A stretch of 64,000 nt of DNA, taken from contig JAJEKV010000010.1 of NCBI GenBank assembly GCA_021234155.1, forward strand, positions 21,664,833-21,728,832, given 5' to 3'. This stretch comes from Isoetes taiwanensis (taxonomy: Eukaryota > Streptophyta > Lycopodiopsida > Isoetales > Isoetaceae). Shown here one piece after another: positions 33,836 to 44,400 of this stretch. Within the stretch, counting starts at the first letter, position 1. The number at the start of each line of letters is the position of its first letter. Position numbers and translations under genes: made by a program. The notes below the pieces were generated by a model. It was not told where the DNA came from. It did no database searches and saw only the letters and a list, made by a program, of their open reading frames with translations.

Positions 33836-34561
33836 TATATTTGTACTGATCTAGGTCTGATGCATTATTATCTCCTTTTGCTACTTGCACCCTTGCTACT
33901 TTAACTTCCAGATTTTGTCGTAGTGCATCTTCCAAATAATGAATGCTCAATGCCCTTGCTGACATAAAAATCACTTCTGCAGAAGTATTGCAGGCATTTT
34001 TCCAGCGTTGTAAGATTATGAAAGCAAAAGGCAATCTAGACTTATGAATTGAATCCATTGTGTTATTCTTCTTATTCTTGCATGATCTGTTATGATGTGT
34101 TTCGCTACCATGATGTGTTATGCATGTATTTCACACATCAAATAAATCAGAAGCCTTCTAAGCCTTCTCCCTTTGCTCTAATAAATCAGAAGCCTTCTAG
34201 TGATAACTGATTTTGAATGTACCTGGCTTCAATTTACCCTAGTTATATCATTGTCTGTCTAGGCTGATTAAGGGCAGTAGTGGAAGGGTATTTTTCATGA
34301 TGTTTCAAGAGAAGAAGTGGAATGAAGTTGAGTGTCAACTACTTTCTGGCATCCCTCCCAACGTTTGCAGGATGGAGAATTTTGAAAGTATTGATCGTAG
34401 AAGAGTAAATTGAGAAAAATATAAGACCAGCTCGTTACTTCTTATTTGCAATTGGAAATTGCTCTATATTAGAATTGGGAGGTATTAGAATGAGAATGAG
34501 AATTGTAGGGTATTGGTTTTGCGGAGCAGTAGAATTAAAGATATGAGACACAGGTCAAATT

Positions 34562-34682
34562 GAACTTAACTGGTTGCTGAGGTTGAAGTGTAAACAGATT
34601 TGCAAGCTGACATGTGGAACTTAACTGGTTGAACTTAACTGGTTGCTGAGATTGAAGTGTAAACAGACATGCTGACATGTGG
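34562..34682 (+). repeat. Tandem duplication, 69-bp period
   Basis: The phrase gaacttaactggttgctgag begins at 34562 and again at 34631, followed in both by ttgaagtgtaaacaga and gctgacatgtgg. Confidence 0.85.
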
Positions 34683-34922
34683 CAATTGTGAATTGTAAAT
34701 TGCTATTTTGTAACGCCAAAAATAGTTTGGTGGTGCAATTCAACATAGAAAACAGGTCCGGGTCATTGCTTTCTACAAAGATAAGTAAGAAGTCGAAAAG
34801 CTTATACGAATGTCAATGAACTGTTTTTCCAGAGAGTCGTAAGAAACTTTGCTATAGAATATGACCTATTCAGCACATAACTTACTTGGTAAAAATTAAA
34901 ACAACTATCATGTGTAGGTAGA

Positions 34923-35726
34923 ATGTATATATGTAGCATCTACTCCAGGAGTTCACATGACAATAGAAATGATGCTCTCATTGGTTTATTATACAGTAGC
35001 ACTGTAAACAACACCATTTTCTCTACTCCTCCATGTGATAAATTTTGTGTCAATGTCTATGGTGGACAATCACTTGTGTTTGCCTATCCATGCCTGAAAT
35101 CAAGTGATAAATCCTCCCAAGGATGGATCTATGATGACCAATATGGAACTCTGAAGAATTCTTATAAGCAGGCATGTCTTGAAGCAAGAGCAGGTGGGGC
35201 TTTATCTTTGGCAAACTGTAGTGGTGGTTCTGATCAGAGATGGAATATGCAGGGTAACCATATCCAAAGCCAGGCTAATTCAAGCTATCTGTGGCAGGTT
35301 CCTTCTCATGATGTGCAATACAAAGGATATTGGAGCAAGCTCCAGATATTTCTGTCTAATTCAACAGGGTCGCAATCATTCTTCACATTCATGCCCTCAG
35401 ACCAGAAAACCCTTGTTCAAGCCAGTAGCTCAGAACAAAATTTGATTCAGAATGGAGGGTTTGAATCTGTTGGATATACCAACAATAGTGTTATCAGTGG
35501 TAAATTCTTGTACTCCATATGCTACTGGACTCTCTATAGCTCCTATAGTGTAACTCTTATAAAGCCCCCATCTCAAGACTGCCCTGGCAATTCTAGTCTG
35601 GACCTGAGTGCATTCTCATTTCTAAGAACATTTCTACCACAAAGGGGGATAAATATATTGCATATTTTAGGCTTTCCAAGAACAAGAATTGTTCTCAGTC
35701 TTATCAAAATCATTATGTATAGTTAG
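34923..35726 (+). CDS. Ricin-B-type beta-trefoil lectin domain protein, with a DUF642-like start
   Basis: The 267-residue frame shows two Q-x-W signatures of the beta-trefoil sugar-binding fold, SQGWIYDDQYGTL (residues 65-77) and CLEARAGGALSLANCSGGSD then QRWNMQGN (85-112). At 173-181 NLIQNGGFE resembles the first strand of DUF642 or CBM-type modules of plant cell-wall proteins. A clear signal peptide is not seen, so the true start may lie in an upstream exon. The C-terminal 50 residues look like read-through into non-coding DNA after a missed donor. No toxin chain is present; this is the lectin fold only. The natural partner would be a cell-surface or extracellular glycan. Confidence 0.6.
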   Translation: MYICSIYSRSSHDNRNDALIGLLYSSTVNNTIFSTPPCDKFCVNVYGGQSLVFAYPCLKSSDKSSQGWIYDDQYGTLKNSYKQACLEARAGGALSLANCSGGSDQRWNMQGNHIQSQANSSYLWQVPSHDVQYKGYWSKLQIFLSNSTGSQSFFTFMPSDQKTLVQASSSEQNLIQNGGFESVGYTNNSVISGKFLYSICYWTLYSSYSVTLIKPPSQDCPGNSSLDLSAFSFLRTFLPQRGINILHILGFPRTRIVLSLIKIIMYS

Positions 35727-35782
35727 TTTGTTACTAATTTGTAGTAGGTGGTTCGTGGCATGAATCGGACGTCAGCATCCAC

Positions 35783-35826
35783 ATTTTAAATAATTATTAA
35801 TTTATTATTAATAATTATTTTAAAAC
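35783..35826. repeat. AT-rich perfect hairpin
   Basis: The arm aaataattattaat (from about 35788) pairs with attaataattattt (to about 35820) around a five-base loop; pairing extends outward through ttt/aaa. Confidence 0.75.
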
Positions 35827-35928
35827 AGAGACTAAGTAGGCAAAATTTGGATTGATATTTATCCCTACAAAACTCTTACAAGGAAGATGCTTGAAAACAA
35901 GCTAAAGATGATCTCCCCGAATTCTATA

Positions 35929-36145
35929 GTCAACGGATAAAATGAACCCAACTTATGCTTATTCAATACCCTACAATTTTGCCCAAGCATTATGGTCTAT
36001 CGTGCAAAAACCAGTTGTACAAACCTTAAAAAATGATTAAAAAATGAAAGCCTACACTTAAAGTAAAAAACAATGAAAAAGAGGCTTCGTTGAAAATGAT
36101 CCAAGAATCATAAACCAAGTCTATGATTCTTGCTTCCCCTGCAAT
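35929..36145 (+). promoter_or_regulatory. Shared module, copy 3, upstream of orphan gene B
   Basis: From gtcaacggataaaatgaaccc to gggtccccaaac it follows copy 2, with some small deletions (for example one of about 14 bases after cctgcaa). From there on it differs completely until acagaagttttgc at 36414. Confidence 0.65.
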
Positions 36146-36158
36146 GGGTCCCCAAACG

Positions 36159-36413
36159 TAAACAACGGATAGGCGCCATTCTGCCCGCGCGTCCTATCCT
36201 GTGCCGCCACGTGGCATTTTTAACGCTTTTTTCATTTACAGGAAATTCATCTAGTAACATTCTGTTTTTTTTGTTTGACTTTCTTATTTCGACCGTTGGA
36301 TTGGCGACACGTGGGACAGGATGGACGCCTATCTATTGTCCACGTAATAGCAAAGTCCATTTACTGGACTTTCCTGACGTGTCAACCTGCCGATGCGCGG
36401 CACTTTCCTATAT
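36159..36413 (+). promoter_or_regulatory. Alternative inverted-repeat promoter core with two G-boxes
   Basis: The left half (ggataggcgcc...cctatcctgtgccgccacgtggc) is an imperfect inverted copy of the right half (gacacgtgggacaggatggacgcctatc). Each half holds a G-box: CCACGTGGC at 36207-36215 and ACACGTGG at 36307-36314. Such ACGT elements bind plant bZIP and bHLH factors and are common in ABA- and light-responsive promoters. A TATA-like ctatata lies at 36408-36414. Confidence 0.6.
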
Positions 36414-36479
36414 ACAGAAGTTTTGCAAAGTGTTATATATATTTGTTCTTTCAGATCAGAATACAAGTGCAAATAAGTT

Positions 36480-37460
36480 ATGGCCACTCATCAAAGCCAC
36501 AACATTCCGTGGCAAGTTCTTGCCAATGCCTTGCACATCCAAACCAAATATGTGAGAGGAGCCCCCCCTGCTATTAAATCCTGCCGGCTAGTCGAAAGAT
36601 TCATAACTCTACGTGAAGATCCACCCACAAACCCTGGCAAAAATTTCAAAGCGTGCGAGCATTTTACTCGTCGTTTTATTGCCACCATTTCAGAATTTTC
36701 AGCCACTGAGAGTAAGAAGTTCCAAGACTTCAACCCGAAAAAAGCCCTCATTTACACGAAAAATCAGTTTGATGATGTTCTGATTGCTGGAAAATACCAA
36801 GAGCTAAGCTACTGGCTAAATAGGCAAGCATTTGGATTTGAACGCTATAGGATTGATGATTTGGTTGAGATTGTGCGGCGGTTATGGGAAAGGGGGTTCA
36901 TTTTGTCAATTCTGTGTTTGGTGCGAAATGGATTTCAACTGGACGAACTGTATGACAGATACTACAGGAGCAGCTATACCTTATATGGTGTTTTGTTTGA
37001 GGAAGATGTTCGGGCGATCATGGACGACTGTCTAGTCATTTACGTGACGCTCAACTTGGGGATCGCCATGGGCTGGTTAAACGATGATCCACAAAACTGG
37101 CCGCCCAGAATGCAGTGGATCTGTCAAGAAGCTGAGTGTCATAGAGGCGGAGTCATCAGATGCATGACCGCTGAATTTCTTAATCACACAGCATCAGCAA
37201 GCTTTTGGGTGGAACTGAAAGCATATCTAGAGATGCTATTCCGCATTTTGTACCAATTCGATATGGTTTGGAAGGAACTGGGGAAGCCTGTATATTGGCC
37301 AGGAGAGATCATGCGAGTTCTTGGCAATTTCGGAGTTCATTGCACATGTTTTTTCCTAGGCGAAGAAGGTTGTTGTGCCGGGAAATATAGGCGTAAGAAT
37401 TGCCCTCCCTCCTACTTATCTACATGGTTCGCAGATAACGCGTTAGCCCCAAATTTGTAA
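36480..37460 (+). CDS. Orphan family gene B, 326 residues, intact
   Basis: I do not recognise the family. It is a single-exon open frame beginning MATHQSHNIPWQVLANALHI. Relative to gene A it has an insertion of about seven residues (ISEFSAT) and a longer C-terminus, WKELGKPVYWPGEIM, then VHCTCFFLGEEGCC and YLSTWFADNALAPNL. Composition is helical and tryptophan-rich. It has no membrane span, signal peptide, nucleotide-binding loop or zinc-finger spacing. The 66 bases before the ATG are the same as in gene A and contain a TATA-like tatatata and a ttctttcag tract. The frame is uninterrupted, unlike the other copies, so this is the best candidate for a working member. Its function is unknown. Confidence 0.7.
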   Translation: MATHQSHNIPWQVLANALHIQTKYVRGAPPAIKSCRLVERFITLREDPPTNPGKNFKACEHFTRRFIATISEFSATESKKFQDFNPKKALIYTKNQFDDVLIAGKYQELSYWLNRQAFGFERYRIDDLVEIVRRLWERGFILSILCLVRNGFQLDELYDRYYRSSYTLYGVLFEEDVRAIMDDCLVIYVTLNLGIAMGWLNDDPQNWPPRMQWICQEAECHRGGVIRCMTAEFLNHTASASFWVELKAYLEMLFRILYQFDMVWKELGKPVYWPGEIMRVLGNFGVHCTCFFLGEEGCCAGKYRRKNCPPSYLSTWFADNALAPNL

Positions 37461-37511
37461 CGCGTTATCTGTTAGCTAACAGATTATCTTAAGTTATCTG
37501 TTAGCTAAGTT
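37432..37511 (+). other. Hairpin across the stop codon of gene B, then short direct repeats
   Basis: cagataacgcgtta (37432-37445) is the exact inverted copy of taacgcgttatctg (37458-37471). The TAA stop forms the start of the right arm. Downstream gttatctgttagctaa recurs at 37464 and 37493. It may act in 3' end formation or RNA stability; no evidence beyond the sequence. Confidence 0.7.
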
Positions 37512-40080
37512 ATCTTATTCCCGGATACTGAAATAAAGTCCGATCAGATCTAATTCTTTTGTACCTACACATGAAATTGAGCTGGGCTTTCTGTTCTGTC
37601 ATCTGAAAAGGGTGTAAATTCAACATCTATAATTTTATACTTTGTTTTAAGCCCTTGCATGAGAGCAAAATATCAGAGATGGAAAATGCTGAAATGAGAT
37701 GAGCAGTAATGCGATGGTAGGCATCAACGTCTGCCTAATCTGGATATATGAAAGCTTCATACATCAGGTTCTTCGCAAATCCTTGAGAAAATTGATTACA
37801 ATAATGGCTAATTTGATTTTACTAGCTTCTGAGTCTGTTTACAAGATGCATGAACGGTTCTCAATTTGGATTGCAAAATTGCAAAACCAATGTCCAATGT
37901 CCACAAAGTTTCTTTTTTAAATGCTGTAGGTGAAATGTTAAACGGTGGGTGTGAAGTTTTCTAAAAACAGATTAATTTCTTCGTCCCCATTCCCAGCTTG
38001 GGCATATACTACAGATTGGTTCATTTTTATTCCCATTCTTAAAATGTGAGCATGAATCCACCTACCTAGACCGAGGCCTGAAGAAGCTGCCAGCCAGGTA
38101 AATTCATAGGGTTGGTACCCCCTGCTGCCTCACCAAGAAAAAGCAGTTCAGTAATCCTGATGTTATACATAACCTGTCCAGTCCATGAGACAACATTTGG
38201 CTGAACCACCTATTAAAAAACATAAGTAGCCATCCTAATGCTTCCACATAATGTATAAATAAAACCATTTCCCTTGTTGCAAAGCTGATAAGTAATATGT
38301 AGCTGTATGGTGCTTATGCGTAGGCTACATTTCTACTAGAACTTTCAATAAGCAGTTCTTGCTGAAAATCTACTGACAAAAATGGTATTCTGTAAATTAT
38401 TATGTGTAATGCATATACAAGCTACTGTTGTATATGATTTATTTCCTCTCTTTTAAGAATGATTTGTTGACAATAATCTTTTGAATAAGGATAAGGTATC
38501 TCTCACTAGTCTTTACATGATCTTATGTATTTGAATCAAATGTTGGCTATAGATTCTCATTAATTCTTTTTCTTAAATGAAGGTTAACCATTCTCAAGGC
38601 TTAAGTCAAATTTGCACCTGTTTTGGCTTAAGGCTACAAATTGGCCTGAAATGGTCTTTGCAAAAGTCCATGGTAAAAGTCTGTTTGAACAGATTTTAAA
38701 AGATTTTTTTTTTTGTTTTTTTTTATCTTCCGAGGCTTTATATAGCACACTTGTAACAGTTTGAGAGAGTAGAAAACTGTCATGATTGTTAGACCTCAAA
38801 GATTTTGTTGTAACATATATCCTTGGGAGAGCTTGGTCCCTGCACTATTCAACAAGTACGCAATAGCCAGCACAACTTCATTCCAAAGTCCACGGTCGCA
38901 TTTAGTGGCAAACCTTTTGTTAAACTGGTCATTTTTTAAATCTTTCGTACCTTTTGTGCAGTGTTTGTAATATACTTCCATATAATCCTTCTAAACTTTA
39001 AAGCACTTGGCAAGGTCCATACTTGCAAGGGGCCTTGCTAAAAAAAGTTTATATACATCTATTAAATTGCTAAGCAACATGACTCTGAATGGGGATTTTA
39101 TGGATTTTTATGCCTTGTTGAAAGGCTCAGACAGCTAAGCACATGGCCTTCAATTAAAAAGTCTGTAGAATATAATTCTGCATATCTAGAAATATAGGAG
39201 TGTACAGTTTCTCAAAAATCTATTTCATGATTAATTGGTTTGAAGTTTAATTCGTCCCAAGACTTGGTCAGATGATCATCTAACTTATGCCTTCTTGTTA
39301 TACTACTTGAGTTTGAGTGTTCCTTCGAGGGAACATACTTGGGTTATAAGTTTGGTATTTGGATTGAGCTATATTGCATCAGAGCTGCCACAATAGTGTT
39401 GTTATAAAGTGTAGCTAAAGACCATCAGCGTACATTTTTTCAAATACATGATGTTGGAAATAGAAGATAAGGGGCTAAGGGCACTTTCAGACCATTGGTT
39501 ATGTTATCTTAAAAGTTAAAATTTTAAGATAACGGCGTTCATTTCCGTTAAAATCAAAGTTGTTAAGGTTTAACCTAGCTGGTTAGGTTAAATTTTAATC
39601 TAATCACGATTCATGCATGTTTTGGTTATGCTAAACCCTAACAGCATGTTAAAATTCTTAACAAAATATGTTGTAAATTTATCACAGGCGGTGTTTGAGC
39701 ACGGTTAGGGTCATTAGCGAGAATCCACGCGGCGGCGGCGTAGCTGGTCCTACCATCTCTCCAAAGGGTAAACATCATTCTTCGACTCTGCCATTCTTCT
39801 CTTTTATCTTATGTTAGTCTCGGGTATGTTCTCAATGCTTTTCTTTTGCATTTTTATCCATTGCATTCGATCAAGAAACACTAGCGATATCACGCTCATG
39901 ACTAGCCTAAACCGCTTCCCTTCCTCAAAAATGAGATTCCAATAACAACCTGCAGATTGGTCACGCATTTGGATTTCAAATACATTATGAGGATCCCGGA
40001 TCACGTTTGGTGTTATTTTCTCTTGTCAAGGAAACCACGTTGCAATTGGCAAGGTTACGCTCATGGATAAGTCCGCATGC
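37512..40080. other. No gene recognised; two short hairpins
   Basis: gttatcttaaaa (39503-39514) pairs with ttttaagataac (39522-39533), and tttaaccta (39569-39577) with taggttaaa (39584-39592). A minus read at about 38190-38060 gives QPNVVSWTG, PPR-like but too short. An exon-like plus read at 39692-39769 ends at a donor (AAAGG/GTAAAC) but is not recognised. Confidence 0.5.
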
Positions 40081-40082
40081 CC

Positions 40083-41128
40083 CTAGGCATTTTTGCTTGC
40101 CAAGATTTTAAGACACTTAATAATGCCGCCTTTATCCGGGCTGATTTCTCTTTTGCATCTTCTCAAATCAATATAAAACAAGACGTTTTGCACAACACCT
40201 ATTAGTACACCTCGGAAAACTTGCCGAGACTTTGGGCAAGCTACCCGTAAAGTGATTAGATGAGAGATCAAGAAACCGCAAAGCGTAATTTTTCCAATCT
40301 CGGTTGGGATGCTTCCTGTGAGTTTGTTATTAGCAAGCACAAGAAACTTTAGGCCCTTGATATTTGCTAGCTCATTTGGAATGGAGCCAATGAGCTGATT
40401 CCCACTTACATCAAGATGGTAGAGATGGTGTAGTTCTGTTATCCACATGGGTATCTCACCCTCAAATTTGTTATCATAAAGCATGAGCACCTCCAAATAA
40501 TGGAACTCGCCAACAAATGACGGGATTATCCCTGAGAAATAATTCGAGTTCAAAGTTAGAGCACGAAGACTTGCACATCCCCCTATGTCTGCATCTATGG
40601 TGGAAAGTTTGTTTTCTCCCAACGATAAATTTGGAGCTGCTCCAAGTTCTCTAGTTCCTTAGGAACAAAATCAATCTGATTCCTGGAAATCGACAAAGCC
40701 AACAGCTGGCTACAGTTTTTAATCTGAGAAGGAATTCCTCCTGTGAGGTTGTTTGTCGACAGATCAAGTGCATGCAAATTTTGGCAATTATCAAACAGAT
40801 GCCTTGGTATGGGCCCAACCAGCTTATTGTTATGTAAAAACAAAATCTCTAGAGTCCAAATTTGGCCAAGACCATCTGGAATGGCACCCTCCAAGAGGTT
40901 GCTTGACAAATCCAGCCACTTCAAACTTTTGCAGTTCTGGATACTAGATGGAATAGATCCACCTAATGGATTCGCAGATAGATTGATCATTTGAACGTTA
41001 TCACAACTGGCAAAAAGTTCACATCTCCAATTTCTTTGTACTTTGGATGTTTGGAGACATTTGTTAGTTTGTTGATCATTGTAGGCGGCTGACCCTACAA
41101 ACAAAACTGATGTATTAAACTGTTGCAT
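40083..41128 (-). pseudogene. Plant leucine-rich repeat (receptor-type) fragment, frameshifted
   Basis: Two frames on the minus strand together hold about ten plant-type repeats (LxxLxLxxNxLxGxIP), for example LDLSSNLLEGAIPDGLGQ, LFLHNNKLVGPIP, LDLSTNNLTGGIPSQI, LMLYDNKFEGEIP and LVLANNKLTGSIPTEIG. The frame changes once near 40625, between LENLEQLQ and LSLGENKL. No signal peptide, transmembrane segment or kinase domain is visible. This is the ectodomain piece of a receptor-like kinase or receptor-like protein, of the kind that senses peptides or elicitors at the plasma membrane. The stretch 41129-41410 has nothing I recognise. Confidence 0.8.
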
Positions 41129-41413
41129 TTTAAGTTTTGAAAACTAAAGGTAAGATTTCGTGCCTTCTATTTACTGATATTGGGCTTCTAATGACTTTAT
41201 TTTGAGCACAAAAAACTTTGAAGCACGAAATGACAGTAAGCCTTTGTTTTATTGTGTTGCTTTGCCTTGAAAAAATGCTTTTTTTGCCGCTGTGGTTATC
41301 TGAAAGAAGTCTATGCATCTATGAGCAGCATATAGATTGTTACTGCATAACAGTTATTGGCTGGGTTAAAGAGCAGAAGGTTGAAAGCATCCTCTAAAAA
41401 ATGAAAATGTTTG

Positions 41414-44400
41414 CTAACTTGTACGCATATTTGGTCCTTTGGCTTGAAAAGTTTTGGTCGTTTTGGTCATCTTGAAGTCTGAGTAACCAAATTCGGCCCT
41501 GTGACTATTGTTTTGCATTGCGTACAGCGCCTTCCAACCTGTGGTCACCCGAAGGCGAATGGATGCATCCAAATACATTGAGGACGGAAATTCCACCCCC
41601 AGGTAATTGTAGCTGGGTGTAACCTCTACCATCTGCCCCTGATAAGTGAGCGCCGGAGGTGCTGGATGACGTGAGGAGGATATGAGGACCACCTTAGTCT
41701 TGGCCAGGTTGACACGCATGTCCGTCGCCTGGCAGAATGTGTCTAGGGCATCTAGGTGTGCCTGCATGCCCTCTGGTGTATGGGCCAAGACGTCCACATC
41801 ATCCGCATGACAGATGAGCCCCGGATGACCCGTGCAAGAGCCGTATACCCCCGCCCCCAATTGGCGGCAAGCCGGGCTTCCAACCGGGTCAATGTAAAGT
41901 CTAAAGAGTGTGGGTGAGAGGGACAACCTTGCCTAACTCCAACGCTACCGGCAAATAAGCGTCCTTCCTTGCATGCGGCTGTCAGTGCTCGTACACTCTA
42001 TACAATCTGCGTTCGCAGATCCATAGGGAGCCCCGGATGGTGCAATCTCCCCCACAACTTTTCCCCGGGTGCGTGGTCGAAAAGCTTTTGCAAAGTCCAC
42101 AAAACAAAGAAGACAGTCCTCCCGACGGTTCTGCTTTGTCCCGACCGTGGCCCCGAGTGTGAAGATGTGATGGTCGAATGCCGGGCCTTGGGAAGCCCGC
42201 CTAGATAAGTGCCCCGACTTCCGCGCCTCATCCCCCCCGTTACCTTGTTCGAGAATGCCCGCCGCCGCCTTGGCAAACATTGAACTGACCATGATGGTTC
42301 GGTAATTGGGCGACAAAGGTGTCCCCGCCTTGTAGATCGGAACAATCCCCGCTTGTGGTCCTTGGCCGGGAAAAACCCTCTTGCAAAGCCCCTCGTTGAA
42401 CAATGCGGCAAGGGCGGGCACCATGGGCTGTCACGCCCACTTGAGCAACTCGCGCTGCCCGGTCGTCCAAGTCTGCTTGCCTTTCCATTAGCCAGGTGGC
42501 TGCAGCCCTCTTCGACATCTTCTTACGTGATCACCGGTGATTGAGCCATATTCTTGGGGCACATCCGTCCGTGTTCCCGGGGGATCATAAAGGCATTCGC
42601 GTATCGCTCCCATTGCACCGTGATGTTCCCGTGAACGTGTCGTGGCGGCTGCGAGTACCCTGCGCCGAGAAAGTTCTCGGGGAAGCGTCCGATGGTAGAA
42701 CATTTCTCCTTGGTGCCTTGCGTGTACCTTGCCTTTGTTTCCTTGAGGAAGGCCGCGGTAATGGTCTGGTGTGGCTGAGCTTCGCGTGTCACGATCCGCG
42801 ATGAGGCCCAGTCGCGGCGTTTGCGTTCCTTACACTTTCGACATCAAACCATACATTGCGTGGGAAAGTTGCGGCCTCGATCTCTACGGCGTGGAGGAGG
42901 TCTCCCAAAACAACCCGGTTACCCTCGTTACGAGGAGCTCAACCACTGGTCGATTTGTTGCCCAGCCGTGGGCCCGCAGAATGTCGGGAGGCTTCGCGAA
43001 AGCATGACACAGAAGCCTCCCACCGCCATAATCCAAGCGCAACCGAGGTCGGCAAGGCACCGCTATCGAGGGGCCGAAAGGCGGGCCGTGCCGCCACATA
43101 GAGTGGAAGGTGATCCGAAGTCGGCCTCCTCGCCCCGACCGTCCCGCGCGATGTGAAAATGGTCGACAAGGTGTACATCCCGCGCAGCCACTATGACATA
43201 ATCCACGACACTAGTTCCGCCTGCCGCGATTGTCCCGGTTCGCAAAGTGTACCCATGGGAAGAGGGCCATTGTGGTAGGCCATTGCATATGAGCGTGTCA
43301 AAGATACCGCATATCGAGGAGCAATTGTCCGCCGGGCGGCGACTGACCGCCATCCGAGTGCCGTGTGCAAAGCCGCCTCTGGACGCAAATCGCAAAGACG
43401 CCATCCGCGATCCCTGGGTCTAGCCGCATGGCCCGTTCTACCCCGTCCGGCGCATTGAAGTCTCCAAGGAGCATGACTCTGCCTATCCGCTTGTGCTGCC
43501 AGTATGTCATCATATAGATCGACATACGGGTCCATCCCCGTCCACCTCCGGTGGGCTGTGATAGAAGGGACTCTCTCATGGGGGAAAGTAGCAAGCGGCT
43601 AGGAAGAGAGGATCTCTCGCCGGTGGTGCACTTTCGGATCCACAAGTAGCGGTTATGTCGGTCCTGGTCTTCCCGAGGGAAACCAAATGTGCCAAGGCTA
43701 CCCTAGGTAGTAGCGAGCAACCCCACGTGCCCACGTCTCCCCTCAGCCAACTATTGAACACCGAAAAATGCCGGTACCACTGGCGGTCCGGGCAGCTGTG
43801 GCACAGGTGTTCCCGTCTCCCATGAGGAAGATGAGGTCCATGTCCACGGCCCATCTTTGAATTGAGGCTATCGCCCCTTACGCCCACGGGGAAACCCCAC
43901 AGTTCGAACCACCACCCGGAGGCACAATTCCTATTGAGCGCCTGGGAGATGCTTCAGGGTGTGTGTCACGGATGGACCAAAGCAATGGGAGCGACCGAAA
44001 GTTCTGGGGCATACTGGACAAGCGTAAGCCGCGAGGCGCCGAGGCGATTTGGTGGAAGGAGCGCATTGGATTGTAGGGGCATTGGCGAGGATCGGAGGCG
44101 AGGCAACAGGGTAGCATTTGGTCGGCGATGCGTACGGCAGCGATTTGGTCGCATCAAGGGCGCCCCGACCTGGCGAACTCCCCTCCTGCGTGCCTCCCGT
44201 TGCACCGAGTAAGATCCCCGCCCACATACGAGGAGATGTGCCCTTGCTAACTTGCCCCGTGCCGCAAAGATGGCCTCTCGAACTTCGTCCGCGAAATCGC
44301 GGAACACCCACGACTTCGGCCGCGGGCTCGGGCGCCGACCCCTGCCCGGGCGGTCGCATAACCCGAGCGGGTTCTCGACCGAAAAACGCCATGCTCCCAA

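Noticed and set aside
34923-35726. A ribosome-inactivating toxin
   Set aside because: Only the sugar-binding beta-trefoil fold is seen; no catalytic N-glycosidase chain is present in the window.
38060-38190. PPR fragment on the minus strand (QPNVVSWTG)
   Set aside because: Nine residues only, with no surrounding PPR repeat pattern.
40743-40994. Plus-strand frames over the leucine-rich repeat fragment
   Set aside because: Shadow of the minus-strand repeat coding pattern.
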